64,000 bases of DNA from an uncultured Prevotellaceae bacterium. GTDB lineage: Bacteria; Bacteroidota; Bacteroidia; Bacteroidales; Muribaculaceae. Position 1 is the stretch's first letter. Every line of letters starts with the position of its first letter. Below are positions 1 through 7,554 of this stretch, piece after piece. The notes beneath the pieces are model-generated. The model saw only the letters and a program-made list of their open reading frames with translations, was not told the origin of the DNA and made no database searches. The translations under genes were made by a program, and so were the position numbers. The stretch covers positions 20,932 to 84,931 of the forward strand of contig CAMZFV010000008.1 of the NCBI GenBank assembly GCA_947306175.1, written 5' to 3'.

Positions 1-507
1 TTGTGCGACTGGATTTTTTTCCAGGTCCTCACTCAACTGATCCAGCATCAATTCCTTGTATTTGTGACGGGTCATATAGAATGATGAGACCTCATTGACA
101 AAGTTGACGTCGCCAATGGTATTGAACGTCTCGATACTTGTTGAGAAGATTTTCTCGGTGGTTTCAGGAAACTCCATATACATTACCTCCACTATTGGTT
201 GTAATATGAAACGCAGGCTGTCATAGTATTCGGGATGTAATGCAATTTCATGCTGCTTACGCATGGCATCGAAAAGGGCAGTATCTATCTTCTCGACTTG
301 CTCTATAGCCTTGTCGAAGTCATAAATGATCATTTTGACCATCTCCTTCTTGGCCGATTGTTTCTTGTTGTAGTCAATGATGCCAGCCGTGCCAAAGGTA
401 AGCACAATTGAAATGGTGGTGGCAAAGATCGACAATATGAACTGCTTGCTCGAAGCCAGTCCGCTGCCTGCCTTCAATGTGCTGGGTGTATGTAATTTGA
501 CGTTCAT
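1..507 (-). CDS. Membrane-anchored protein of unknown function (3' end outside window)
   Basis: The reading frame starts with ATG at 507 and stays open to the left edge, giving 169 residues of the N-terminal part (starts MNVKLHTPST). Residues about 19-38 (FILSIFATTISIVLTFG) form one hydrophobic segment followed by a Lys-rich stretch. This is the pattern of a single-pass membrane anchor with the rest on the other side. The remainder is helical and charged, with no motif I recognise. It lies 27 bp after the thioesterase gene on the same strand, so it may be the last gene of the ybaK-aroC operon. Function unknown. Confidence 0.7.
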   Translation of the reverse strand, partial: MNVKLHTPSTLKAGSGLASSKQFILSIFATTISIVLTFGTAGIIDYNKKQSAKKEMVKMIIYDFDKAIEQVEKIDTALFDAMRKQHEIALHPEYYDSLRFILQPIVEVMYMEFPETTEKIFSTSIETFNTIGDVNFVNEVSSFYMTRHKYKELMLDQLSEDLEKNPVAQ

Positions 508-534
508 AATCTTATACTCATTTATAAATAGTTA

Positions 535-1281
535 TTATCGTTGTTGCCAGAGGAAACGAGCGCGGACGTGGTCATCGCCATCGACAGTAATGCTCATGCG
601 GGAGTCCATCGCATTGGTATCGTCAATGACAAACTGAGCGGTCTCGCCGTAACGGGTCTCCTTGATGAAAGAAATCTCCATGCGCTTGATAAAATAGTGG
701 TCATAGCAATCCATGTCAAAGAGGTTCATCAGGTGGGACAGGTAGCGCACAGTGTTGACGTGGCGGTTGAAGTCGCAGTCCATGTAACCGAAGGTGTAGT
801 CCACGGCATGGCCCTCCTCGATGGGACGCAAGCGGCTCATCGGCTCGATGGGGCATGACAGGTCTGACACATTACCGCTGATGTACCCCAACTGAGAGAT
901 ATCCACACTGGCTCGGGTGCTCATGTCAATGACCATCCAGATGGTGCGGATATAGCCCAAAGGATTGCCGTCGGCATCGTCAAGCCGCATGTTGCGCTGC
1001 GAGAAGTGGCGATTGTAGTCCTCAATCCAGGTGGTGAGGGTATAGTCGGTATTCACCTTGGGATAGGCGTTCATCTCTATCGTCACACGCGAGAGCACCC
1101 ACACCTGGTTGTCCTGTATCAGGCGGGCATAGCCTGCGCCCCACGAGTTGGCATGAAAGGTAGCCACCTCGATGATGCGCGTCATTAGCAGCGTCAGGGG
1201 CATCTCGCCCTGCGGGTTGCACTCGCCAGCGGCGAGGTAATAGGTCTTGGAAAAGACTTTTTTATCAGTGTCAGAGTTCAT
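535..1281 (-). CDS. Acyl-ACP thioesterase (FatA/FatB-like)
   Basis: A 248-residue hot-dog-fold thioesterase that would release free fatty acids from acyl-ACP in the cytoplasm. Residues 172-176 are NRHVN, within FNRHVNTVRY. This is the Asn-x-His-Val-Asn signature of the FatA/FatB family, with the catalytic Asn and His. Other family-like segments are the early EVATFHANSWG stretch and WVLSRVTIEM at about 61-70. The length fits the bacterial form, which lacks the plant transit peptide. The start at 1281 overlaps the end of aroC by 11 bp, so translation is probably coupled. The exact chain-length preference cannot be read from the sequence. Confidence 0.88.
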   Translation of the reverse strand: MNSDTDKKVFSKTYYLAAGECNPQGEMPLTLLMTRIIEVATFHANSWGAGYARLIQDNQVWVLSRVTIEMNAYPKVNTDYTLTTWIEDYNRHFSQRNMRLDDADGNPLGYIRTIWMVIDMSTRASVDISQLGYISGNVSDLSCPIEPMSRLRPIEEGHAVDYTFGYMDCDFNRHVNTVRYLSHLMNLFDMDCYDHYFIKRMEISFIKETRYGETAQFVIDDTNAMDSRMSITVDGDDHVRARFLWQQR

Positions 1282-2272
1282 TGGTTTTCTTGATCAGGTA
1301 ATTATCTAAAATGACAAGGGCCGCCATCGACTCGACGATGGGCAGGGCACGATGCAAGACACAGGCATCATGACGGCCGCAGGGATGAAGGGTCACGGGG
1401 TTGCCCTCACGGTCGATGGTGGGCACAGGACGCATGAGCGTGGGCACGGGCTTGAAGGCGATGCGCATAACAATGTCCTCGCCGTTGCTGATGCCACCCT
1501 GTATGCCGCCCGAATGGTTGGTCACGGTGCCGATTGTGCCGTCTTCACGTTTCTCAAACACGTCCAGCACCTCGCGGCCACGCTTGGTGGCCATGTCAAA
1601 GCCGTCACCATATTCAAACCCATGAACCGACGGGATGCTCATCATTGCAGCGGCCAGCTGGGCATGGAGTTTGCCAAATAGCGGCTCACCAAGGCCTACA
1701 GGAACGCCCTTAATGACACACTCGACGATGCCGCCCAAAGTATCACCCTCGGCAACGACTCGTTCCATCTCCTCGGGGGAGACGCAGGATTTTGCGTCTC
1801 TACAAGGGCAGACGGCAGCTTCTACCGTAATTCCCAACTTGGACAACGCCTGGAGAACAATGCCGCCAGCCACCACACGTGCTACGGTTTCACGAGCCGA
1901 TGCACGGCCACCGCCACGAGGGTCACGGATACCGTACTTGGCCTCCCAGGTGTAGTCGGCATGGTTGGGACGGTAGCAGCGGGCAATCTCTTCATAGTCG
2001 GCACTGCGGGCATCAGTGTTGCGCACGATAAAGCCGATGGGGCTTCCCAGCGTCTTGCCTTGCCAAATGCCCGACAACACCTCTACCCTATCCTTCTCGT
2101 CACGGGTGCTGCTACCTGCAGTCTGCCCCGTGCGGCGACGGTCCACAAAGCGTTGTAACTCGTCAAGGTCGATGGTCACGCCAGCGGGCATACCGTCAAG
2201 CACGCCGCCCATCGCAGGGCCGTGGGATTCACCAAAGGTGGTGAGCGTCAATATTTTGCCTATTGTATTCAT
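1271..2272 (-). CDS. aroC: Chorismate synthase
   Basis: Makes chorismate from 5-enolpyruvylshikimate-3-phosphate using reduced FMN, the last common step of aromatic amino acid synthesis. Diagnostic motifs are FGESHG at residues 13-18, RPNHAD at 101-106, RDPRGGGRASARET at 116-129 and GRHDACV near the C-terminus. At 333 residues it is shorter than the usual roughly 350-360. The shortfall lies after about residue 150, where the common GDI...CPDP region is replaced by a short Cys-rich stretch (CPCRDAKSC). At DNA level that stretch is a palindrome, reported as a finding. The ATGA start overlaps the ybaK stop by 4 bp, so both are in one operon. Confidence 0.95.
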   Translation of the reverse strand: MNTIGKILTLTTFGESHGPAMGGVLDGMPAGVTIDLDELQRFVDRRRTGQTAGSSTRDEKDRVEVLSGIWQGKTLGSPIGFIVRNTDARSADYEEIARCYRPNHADYTWEAKYGIRDPRGGGRASARETVARVVAGGIVLQALSKLGITVEAAVCPCRDAKSCVSPEEMERVVAEGDTLGGIVECVIKGVPVGLGEPLFGKLHAQLAAAMMSIPSVHGFEYGDGFDMATKRGREVLDVFEKREDGTIGTVTNHSGGIQGGISNGEDIVMRIAFKPVPTLMRPVPTIDREGNPVTLHPCGRHDACVLHRALPIVESMAALVILDNYLIKKTNEL

Positions 2273-2829
2273 TCGGTCTTCTCGGCTATCAGGTCAACGG
2301 TTTCGGCACCCACAAACTCTATCAACGCCTGCGGGTCAATCTTGAATTGGAGCCCTCGCACACCCGCGCTCACGTAGATGTAGTCATATAGGATGCAAGT
2401 CTCGTCAATATAGGTGGGAAACGGCTTTTTCATGCCCACGGGTGAGCAGCCGCCACGGATGTAGCCAGTGGTGGGCAGCAGTTCCTTCATGGGAATGAGA
2501 TCCACCTTCTTGTTTCCCGACACCTTAGCCGCCTTTTTCAAATCCACCTCCTCGGCGCCAGGGATGACACACACCAGGTGGCCCGTCTTGTCGCCTTGCA
2601 GAATCAAGGTCTTGAAGACCTGGTCGATGTTCTCGCCCAGCTGGTCGGCAATGTGCTGTGCCCCCAAGTCGGTTTCATCCACCTCGTAAGGGATGAGCTC
2701 ATAGGCCACTGATGCGGCATCAAGCAAGCGCGCGGCATTGGTTTTGGATAAACGCGGCGTCGCCTTAGCAGAGCTCAAGCGAGCTTGACTCTGCGTTCGG
2801 CTAGCATCGGTTTTTGCAATTTTTTTCAT
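2269..2829 (-). CDS. ybaK: Cys-tRNA(Pro)/Cys-tRNA(Cys) deacylase, YbaK/EbsC family
   Basis: A 186-residue trans-editing enzyme that hydrolyses mischarged Cys-tRNA(Pro). Family features are VFKTLILQGD at about 71-80, GHLVCVIPG followed by LKKAAK, and RGGCSPVGMKK, which holds the conserved GG-SP-G loop and an active-site Lys. The first 30 or so residues (rich in Ser, Ala, Arg and Lys) extend beyond the usual start of the family. There is no other ATG nearby, so I keep the first Met. It leads the operon ybaK-aroC-thioesterase. A minus-strand TATCTTTG promoter box lies at 2850-2857, leaving only a very short leader. Confidence 0.9.
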   Translation of the reverse strand: MKKIAKTDASRTQSQARLSSAKATPRLSKTNAARLLDAASVAYELIPYEVDETDLGAQHIADQLGENIDQVFKTLILQGDKTGHLVCVIPGAEEVDLKKAAKVSGNKKVDLIPMKELLPTTGYIRGGCSPVGMKKPFPTYIDETCILYDYIYVSAGVRGLQFKIDPQALIEFVGAETVDLIAEKTE

Positions 2830-2846
2830 TCGTTTTTACCTTTATT

Positions 2847-2870
2847 CGGCAAAGATAGCTATATTTGCCG
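2847..2870. promoter_or_regulatory. Palindromic divergent -7 promoter site
   Basis: A 24-bp near-perfect palindrome (outer arms CGGCAAA / TTTGCCG, centre TAGCTA) holds two Bacteroidota -7 elements pointing outward. TATCTTTG on the minus strand (2857 to 2850) serves ybaK-aroC, and TATATTTG on the plus strand (2860-2867) serves the gene at 2914. The two boxes are two bases apart, so the promoters cannot both be occupied at once. No clear -33 element is seen on either side. Confidence 0.6.
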
Positions 2871-2913
2871 AAAATTAGAAGCATTAACAATAAATTAAGT
2901 ATATAAAGACAAA

Positions 2914-4200
2914 ATGAGAAAGTTTATTTTAGCCGTTATTGTGGCCATCGCAGGATGTGTCAACATTCAGGCACAATCGATGCCTGCTCCCGAAAAGTAC
3001 AATAGTTTGTTGGAACAGATGGCACAAATGGAACAGAACAAAGCCGAGTTCCTCATGCACGCCACCATGGAAACGCTCTCTAAGAATCCCAAGGGCTACC
3101 GTCAGATGATGGAACTTGCCGAGAAACGCTTCAGCGATGCCGCCGACCCGTTGCACAACGAGGGCCTTTACATGACCGTACTCAAGCACGCCACCGAGAA
3201 CTTCGTCCTGAGCAACGCCGAGAAGGAGAAGCAGCGCCTGCTGCTGGAGGGCGCCAAGAAGAACAGGATCGGCTCTATTGCCACCGACTTTGACTACGTC
3301 TCCCCTGGCGACAAGACCGTTCACCACCTCAAGGACCTCAAGGCCGACAACATACTGGTTTTCTTCAACAATCCCGACTGCGAGTCGTGTGAGACTGCCA
3401 AGCAACGCATGGAGAGCAACGAACTGATTAACCAGCTGGTTAACGATAACAAGCTCATCGTGCTGGCCATCTACCCCTTTGAAGACCAGAAACAGTGGAA
3501 AAAGGCTAAATATCCCAAGATGATGATTAATGGCTGGAACAAGAGCCAACAGATTGAACATAACGAGTTGTATGACCTGCCCACCGTGCCCTGCTTCTAC
3601 CTGCTGGACAAGGATTACAAGGTGCTCATCAAGAATGAGGGCAGCCTGAACAAGGTGGAAGCCATGCTCAAGGACCTGATGACGGCACAGCAAACAGGTC
3701 CCGCTCCCGCAGCCGCTCCTGCTGCACCACAGGCTGAGGCCGCTCCCGGAGTAGCAGCTGACTATGACAAGAAACATATCGCCGAAAAAGGTCTCGACCA
3801 CGCGCCTGATCCTCAGGCCATGAAGAGGCATAGTCTGCCTGCTGACCCCGCTCCCCTTAATGACCCCAACACCAATCAGAGCGAGAACATCCTCAACATG
3901 TTCGTGGGTAACCAGTACAACGAACTGCACAATTGCCTCGCCGATGACATCAAGTCCAAGAACGAGCCCAAGACCATGGACGGCGCTCTCGCTAAGACAG
4001 AAAAACAGCTGGGCAAGTATCAGAGCCACCAACCCTGGGAAATCCGCTATTTCCGTGGCAGGAAAACCTACACCTCGGAGCTGACCTTCGAGAAGGGCAA
4101 TGCCGGCATCATGATCATCTATGACGAAGCGGGTAAGGTCCAGGCCATGAGTTTTGTTCCCGTTGAGGCCATCAGGAACATGTCTGGCAAGCCGCAATAA
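2914..4200 (+). CDS. Secreted thioredoxin-like protein (DUF5106-like) with C-terminal DUF3887-like domain
   Basis: A 428-residue exported protein. Residues 1-20 are a signal peptide (MRKFILAVIVAIAGC...AQ). Residues about 115-255 look like the thioredoxin-fold region of DUF5106 proteins: the strand ILVFFNNPDCESC carries a CxxC at Cys156 and Cys159, and LYDLPTVPCFYLLD has the cis-Pro position. An Ala/Pro linker (about 257-280) joins a C-terminal domain (about 325-428), whose pattern of a short helix, then QLGKYQ..PWEIRYFRGRKTY and VMSFVP-like strands resembles DUF3887. The likely role is periplasmic thiol redox, with unknown substrate. It is followed by a strong terminator at 4262-4296. Confidence 0.7.
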   Translation: MRKFILAVIVAIAGCVNIQAQSMPAPEKYNSLLEQMAQMEQNKAEFLMHATMETLSKNPKGYRQMMELAEKRFSDAADPLHNEGLYMTVLKHATENFVLSNAEKEKQRLLLEGAKKNRIGSIATDFDYVSPGDKTVHHLKDLKADNILVFFNNPDCESCETAKQRMESNELINQLVNDNKLIVLAIYPFEDQKQWKKAKYPKMMINGWNKSQQIEHNELYDLPTVPCFYLLDKDYKVLIKNEGSLNKVEAMLKDLMTAQQTGPAPAAAPAAPQAEAAPGVAADYDKKHIAEKGLDHAPDPQAMKRHSLPADPAPLNDPNTNQSENILNMFVGNQYNELHNCLADDIKSKNEPKTMDGALAKTEKQLGKYQSHQPWEIRYFRGRKTYTSELTFEKGNAGIMIIYDEAGKVQAMSFVPVEAIRNMSGKPQ

Positions 4201-4246
4201 TGCTCGCTGAGCTTGCAGTTTAGAGGTTAGAGAGACATCCGCACTC
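4198..4246 (+). repeat. Stop-linked intergenic repeat, copy 1
   Basis: It begins with the stop codon of the upstream gene (TAATGCTCGCTG) and continues with a GCAGTTTAGAG motif and AGAGACATCCGCACTC. The same arrangement, starting at a stop codon, occurs on the minus strand at 7497-7554. Confidence 0.6.
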
Positions 4247-4261
4247 AGCTAAATATATAGT

Positions 4262-4296
4262 CTGCCAGCCCCATTCAAGGGCTGGCAGGCTTTTTT
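4262..4296 (+). terminator. Rho-independent terminator
   Basis: Perfect 10-bp stem CTGCCAGCCC / GGGCTGGCAG (4262-4271 and 4279-4288) with a 7-base loop, then GC and six T. It ends the plus-strand gene at 2914-4200. The T run overlaps the stop codon of the convergent TPR gene. Confidence 0.9.
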
Positions 4297-6385
4297 ATCG
4301 GGTCATGCGTTTAAGGATATTGTAACTAGGCAACACTCCCAGTTCGCCGGCACGGCTCAAGTCGGCAACACCCATGCTCTTGTTACCCATGCGCAGGTAC
4401 ATCAACCCTCGGTTGTAGTAGGCCTCGGCAAGGTCGGGTTTCAACTCGATGGCGTGGCTGTAGCAGCTGATGGCGCTGGTGTAGTCGCCTTGCAGCATAT
4501 AGACGTTGCCCTTGTTGAAATGGGCATACACATTCTTGGGTGACAGCTTGATAGCTTGATCCAAGTCGGCCATCATCAGGTCGAGCGTGGTGACATCCTG
4601 GCGCTGGCGCAACATGGCGTGAGACTTGGCATCAGGAGCGTCATCCTGGGTACCAGCTGAACCCGCATCATGGGCGAGCGCCATGCGGTACTGCATGTAG
4701 CGGGCATCGGCACGCAGCAGATAGGCGAGCATGAATTGAGGATTCAGGGCGATGGCAGCATCGGCATCGGCAATGGCGGCATCGGGATTCTTCACCATCA
4801 GATAATCCAGGCCACGGGCAAAATAGTCGATGCTGCGGGGCTTTGCATGAGACAACAAACTGTTGATATAGTCGATATTGGCAAAACTCAGCTGGATTTC
4901 CTCTTCTCCCAACTGCGATTCACCACTGACGAGCGAGAGATTGCCTGTCAATAGGCGGGAGTCATTGACATCAGTGATTTCCCTGATATAATGGGTATTG
5001 CCGTTGAGGCGGTTGTCCCTGGCATAATAAGACAACGTGAACATGGGCATGGGCTCCACCTCGACATTATCGTTCTGGATGTGGCCGCGCTGGCGGTTGG
5101 CATACTCGGGCTTGACCGGCTCACTCTCATTGACGGTGAGCAGGGTGTTGAAGCGGTTGATGATTTCCTCGGCGGTCTCGGGTTCATCATCGCCATCAAG
5201 TGCGCGCTGCTCGGCCTTCTTGATGGCAGCAGTCGCTTCAATTTCGGCGGGATTGAAGGTGGAGACGTGTGTCTTGTTACGGCGGAAAATGGCCATCGCC
5301 TTCTCCATGTCGGCATCAGCGCCCTTGTTGTCACCCATGCGGCGCTTTGCCTCGCCACGTGCCATGTAACCAGCTTCAAAATTGGGGTATTTCTTCAAGA
5401 TGGCGGTAAAATCGCTGACGGCTTCACGGAACTGCCCCGTGCGCATGTACAGCAAGGCACGGTTATAGAGCGCCATAAAATTGGACGGATTGCTCTTGAG
5501 CACAAAGCTGAAATCGCTGATGGCTTTATTGTTATCCCCCACCTCGGCACGCAACAGGCCGCGGTTGAAGTGCGCCTCCTGGCTTGCAGGATCCAGACCG
5601 ATGGCGTAGTCATAATCGGCCATTGCCCCGAAGTAATCATCAAGGTTGTACTTCATATAGGCGCGATTAATGAAGTAACCCGCATAGCGAGGCTCCAACA
5701 TAATGGCGCTGTCCATATCGGCAAGGGCGCTCTCAAAGTCGTGACGCGAGCGAGTGGCAATCTCGGCTCGCAAGACATAGGCGCTGGCGTTCTTCTTGCT
5801 CAAGGCAATGCCACGGTTCAGATTCTCGAGCGCAGCCGTCGTGTCCTTGTTGGCAAGATTCATCTGAGCCATGCCGATGTAAGCGCGGTCATTGCGGCGG
5901 TCAATCTGCAACAGGCGGTCATAAGCCTCCCTGGCATCATCATATTTTTTTAAGGCTGTCAGACAAATCGCACGGTTGATCAGCAGGTTCTTATCCTCAG
6001 GCATCAGGTTCAAGCCCGCTTCGTAATCCTCGACCGCCCCGGCATAATCGCCCAAATTCTGACGCGACACGCCTCGCACCTGATAGGCATCGACAATAAA
6101 CGGGTTGCGCTCAATCGCCATGCTGGCATCCCGCTCGGCACCACGGTAATCCTCCAAGCTGATTTTTGCCACCGAACGGTAGAAGTAAGGCTCGGCAAGG
6201 AACGGCTTGGCCTTAATCGCCTGATTAAAGTATTGGATAGCAAGGATATAGTCCTCAAAGTATAGTGCATTGCGCCCGATATTCACCACCTGGTCGGTGT
6301 TGATCTGGGCATGAACGCCAAGAGACACCACCAGCATAGCCAGCAGCGCCAATCGGCGATATATCGTCTGCATTTTCTTCATCAT
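4295..6385 (-). CDS. Secreted tetratricopeptide repeat protein
   Basis: About 696 residues. I start it at the ATG at 6385 (MMKKMQTIYRRLALLAMLVVSLGVHAQ), which gives a clean signal peptide. A longer frame to 6415 would begin upstream of the predicted transcription start. Two blocks of TPR units are visible. The first has about ten repeats (AEPYFYRSVAKISLEDYRGAE type) up to about residue 380. The second is C-terminal (VYAHFNKGNVYMLQGDYTSA, LAEAYYNRGLMYLRMGNK). A non-TPR region at about 400-530 separates them. Such proteins are usually periplasmic protein-binding scaffolds. The partner is unknown. Confidence 0.85.
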   Translation of the reverse strand: MMKKMQTIYRRLALLAMLVVSLGVHAQINTDQVVNIGRNALYFEDYILAIQYFNQAIKAKPFLAEPYFYRSVAKISLEDYRGAERDASMAIERNPFIVDAYQVRGVSRQNLGDYAGAVEDYEAGLNLMPEDKNLLINRAICLTALKKYDDAREAYDRLLQIDRRNDRAYIGMAQMNLANKDTTAALENLNRGIALSKKNASAYVLRAEIATRSRHDFESALADMDSAIMLEPRYAGYFINRAYMKYNLDDYFGAMADYDYAIGLDPASQEAHFNRGLLRAEVGDNNKAISDFSFVLKSNPSNFMALYNRALLYMRTGQFREAVSDFTAILKKYPNFEAGYMARGEAKRRMGDNKGADADMEKAMAIFRRNKTHVSTFNPAEIEATAAIKKAEQRALDGDDEPETAEEIINRFNTLLTVNESEPVKPEYANRQRGHIQNDNVEVEPMPMFTLSYYARDNRLNGNTHYIREITDVNDSRLLTGNLSLVSGESQLGEEEIQLSFANIDYINSLLSHAKPRSIDYFARGLDYLMVKNPDAAIADADAAIALNPQFMLAYLLRADARYMQYRMALAHDAGSAGTQDDAPDAKSHAMLRQRQDVTTLDLMMADLDQAIKLSPKNVYAHFNKGNVYMLQGDYTSAISCYSHAIELKPDLAEAYYNRGLMYLRMGNKSMGVADLSRAGELGVLPSYNILKRMTR

Positions 6386-6401
6386 TGCGATAATATAACG
6401 G

Positions 6402-6433
6402 CAAAAGTAGAGCAAAATTTCCCAACGACCAAA
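6402..6433 (-). promoter_or_regulatory. Promoter of the TPR gene
   Basis: On the minus strand, -33 TTTG (6433-6430), 20 bp spacing, -7 TACTTTTG (6409-6402). This matches the Bacteroidota consensus fully and places the transcript start near 6396, which fixes the gene start at 6385 or 6382. Confidence 0.8.
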
Positions 6434-6498
6434 AAACGGCCAAAGGCTAATCGTTTTTTCACATTTTATGGCACGAAATCTTAAAAACGGCTAAAGGA

Positions 6499-6530
6499 TT
6501 TTGTCATGTCGGCAATTTACGGTAACTTTG
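6499..6530 (+). promoter_or_regulatory. Promoter of the META-domain gene
   Basis: -33 TTTTG (6499-6503), 19 bp, -7 TAACTTTG (6523-6530). Transcription would begin near 6536. This rules out the ATG at 6501 and supports the start at 6561. Confidence 0.8.
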
Positions 6531-6560
6531 AAGTTCGTATTAGAAAAAGACTTCAACAAG

Positions 6561-7421
6561 ATGAGAAAATATATCGTGATTACGCTCTTGCTGGCGATGT
6601 TGATGGCTCCTGCTACAATGGATGCCCGCAAGAAAAAAGATAAAAAAATGGCCAAGCGCGAGGTGACTGTGGAAAACGTTACCGCCAACGTTGAGCAGCC
6701 CCTGCGCGAGGTTGCTGTTACAGACCCAGCCAAGCAACTCTACGGCGAATGGGACATTGTGTCGATGCGCAAGAAGAAAGTCTATACTCTTGAGCGTGCT
6801 TACCTGTACCTCGACTTCGCTGGTGGCAACAAGGTTTATGGCAACAACGGCTGCAACACCATCAACGGCAGATTTCAATTGAGCGGCAATAACTTGAAGT
6901 TTGAGGATTTTGTCTCTTCGGGCGAGGCCTGCCGCAACGTGACCAGCGAGAAGACCATCATGCACACGTTGGCCGATGTACGCCGCTATACCCTTGAGAC
7001 CCAATACAACGCACAATACCTCAACCTCATGAATTCCAAGGGTGCTGTCATCATGGTCTTGAAGCGCCACAATCTGGATGCGATGAACGGAGCATGGCTC
7101 ATCAAGGAAATCGACAGTGAAAACGTTAACGACTTGAATATGCGCGTCGTTATCGATGCTGTCGAGCAGACCATTCACGGTGACACGGGCTGCAACATCA
7201 TCAACGGCATCATCACCCTCGACCCGACCAAGGACATGGCCATCCAGTTCGAGGACCTGCACTCCACCGAGAACGACTGCGAGGAGATCGATTACGAGAC
7301 CGACCTGCTGCTGGCCCTGGAAAGGACGGAATCCTGCAAGCGCATCAACCAGAACGAGATGGCTCTGCTCGATAACAAGGGTACCATCGTCATCGTCCTG
7401 CAACGCATCAACTTGAGGTAA
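6561..7421 (+). CDS. Exported protein with two META (HslJ-like) domains
   Basis: 286 residues from the ATG at 6561 (MRKYIVITLLLAMLMAPATM...), which gives a signal peptide and fits the promoter. After a basic linker (KKKDKKMAKR) come two copies of the META fold. One is at about 58-168 (LYGEWDIVSM ... NNGCNTINGRF ... LNLMNSKGAVIMVLKR) and the other at about 172-284 (MNGAWLIKEID ... DTGCNIINGII ... MALLDNKGTIVIVLQR). Both carry the GCN-x-ING motif typical of the family. META/HslJ proteins are envelope proteins linked to stress or antibiotic tolerance. No enzymatic role is known to me. Confidence 0.85.
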   Translation: MRKYIVITLLLAMLMAPATMDARKKKDKKMAKREVTVENVTANVEQPLREVAVTDPAKQLYGEWDIVSMRKKKVYTLERAYLYLDFAGGNKVYGNNGCNTINGRFQLSGNNLKFEDFVSSGEACRNVTSEKTIMHTLADVRRYTLETQYNAQYLNLMNSKGAVIMVLKRHNLDAMNGAWLIKEIDSENVNDLNMRVVIDAVEQTIHGDTGCNIINGIITLDPTKDMAIQFEDLHSTENDCEEIDYETDLLLALERTESCKRINQNEMALLDNKGTIVIVLQRINLR

Positions 7422-7468
7422 AATGCGGGCTGGTGCCCACAGTATAAAGGTTATTGTTTAAAGCTTAA

Positions 7469-7507
7469 AGAGGCATCCGCTCCAGTCAATGGAATGCGGA
7501 TGCCTCT
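7469..7507. terminator. Bidirectional hairpin between convergent genes
   Basis: Perfect 12-bp stem AGAGGCATCCGC / GCGGATGCCTCT (7469-7480, 7496-7507), extended inward by TCCA / TGGA. It lies between the convergent stops at 7421 and 7552. There is no strong T run, so this is a hairpin terminator of moderate certainty. Confidence 0.6.
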
Positions 7508-7554
7508 CTAAACTCTAAACCCTAAACTCTAAACTGCGAGCACAGCGAGCATTA
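7497..7554 (-). repeat. Stop-linked intergenic repeat, copy 2 (with telomere-like TTTAGAG units)
   Basis: Read on the minus strand it starts at the stop codon of the next gene (TAATGCTCGCTG), then GCAGTTTAGAG, several TTTAGAG/TTTAGGG units, and AGAGGCATCCG, which forms one arm of the neighbouring hairpin. It is homologous to 4198-4246. Confidence 0.6.

Noticed and set aside
2929..4197. 422-codon minus-strand open frame
   Set aside because: Antisense of the thioredoxin-like gene, with runs such as LLLLL and VVG. No promoter or ribosome site.
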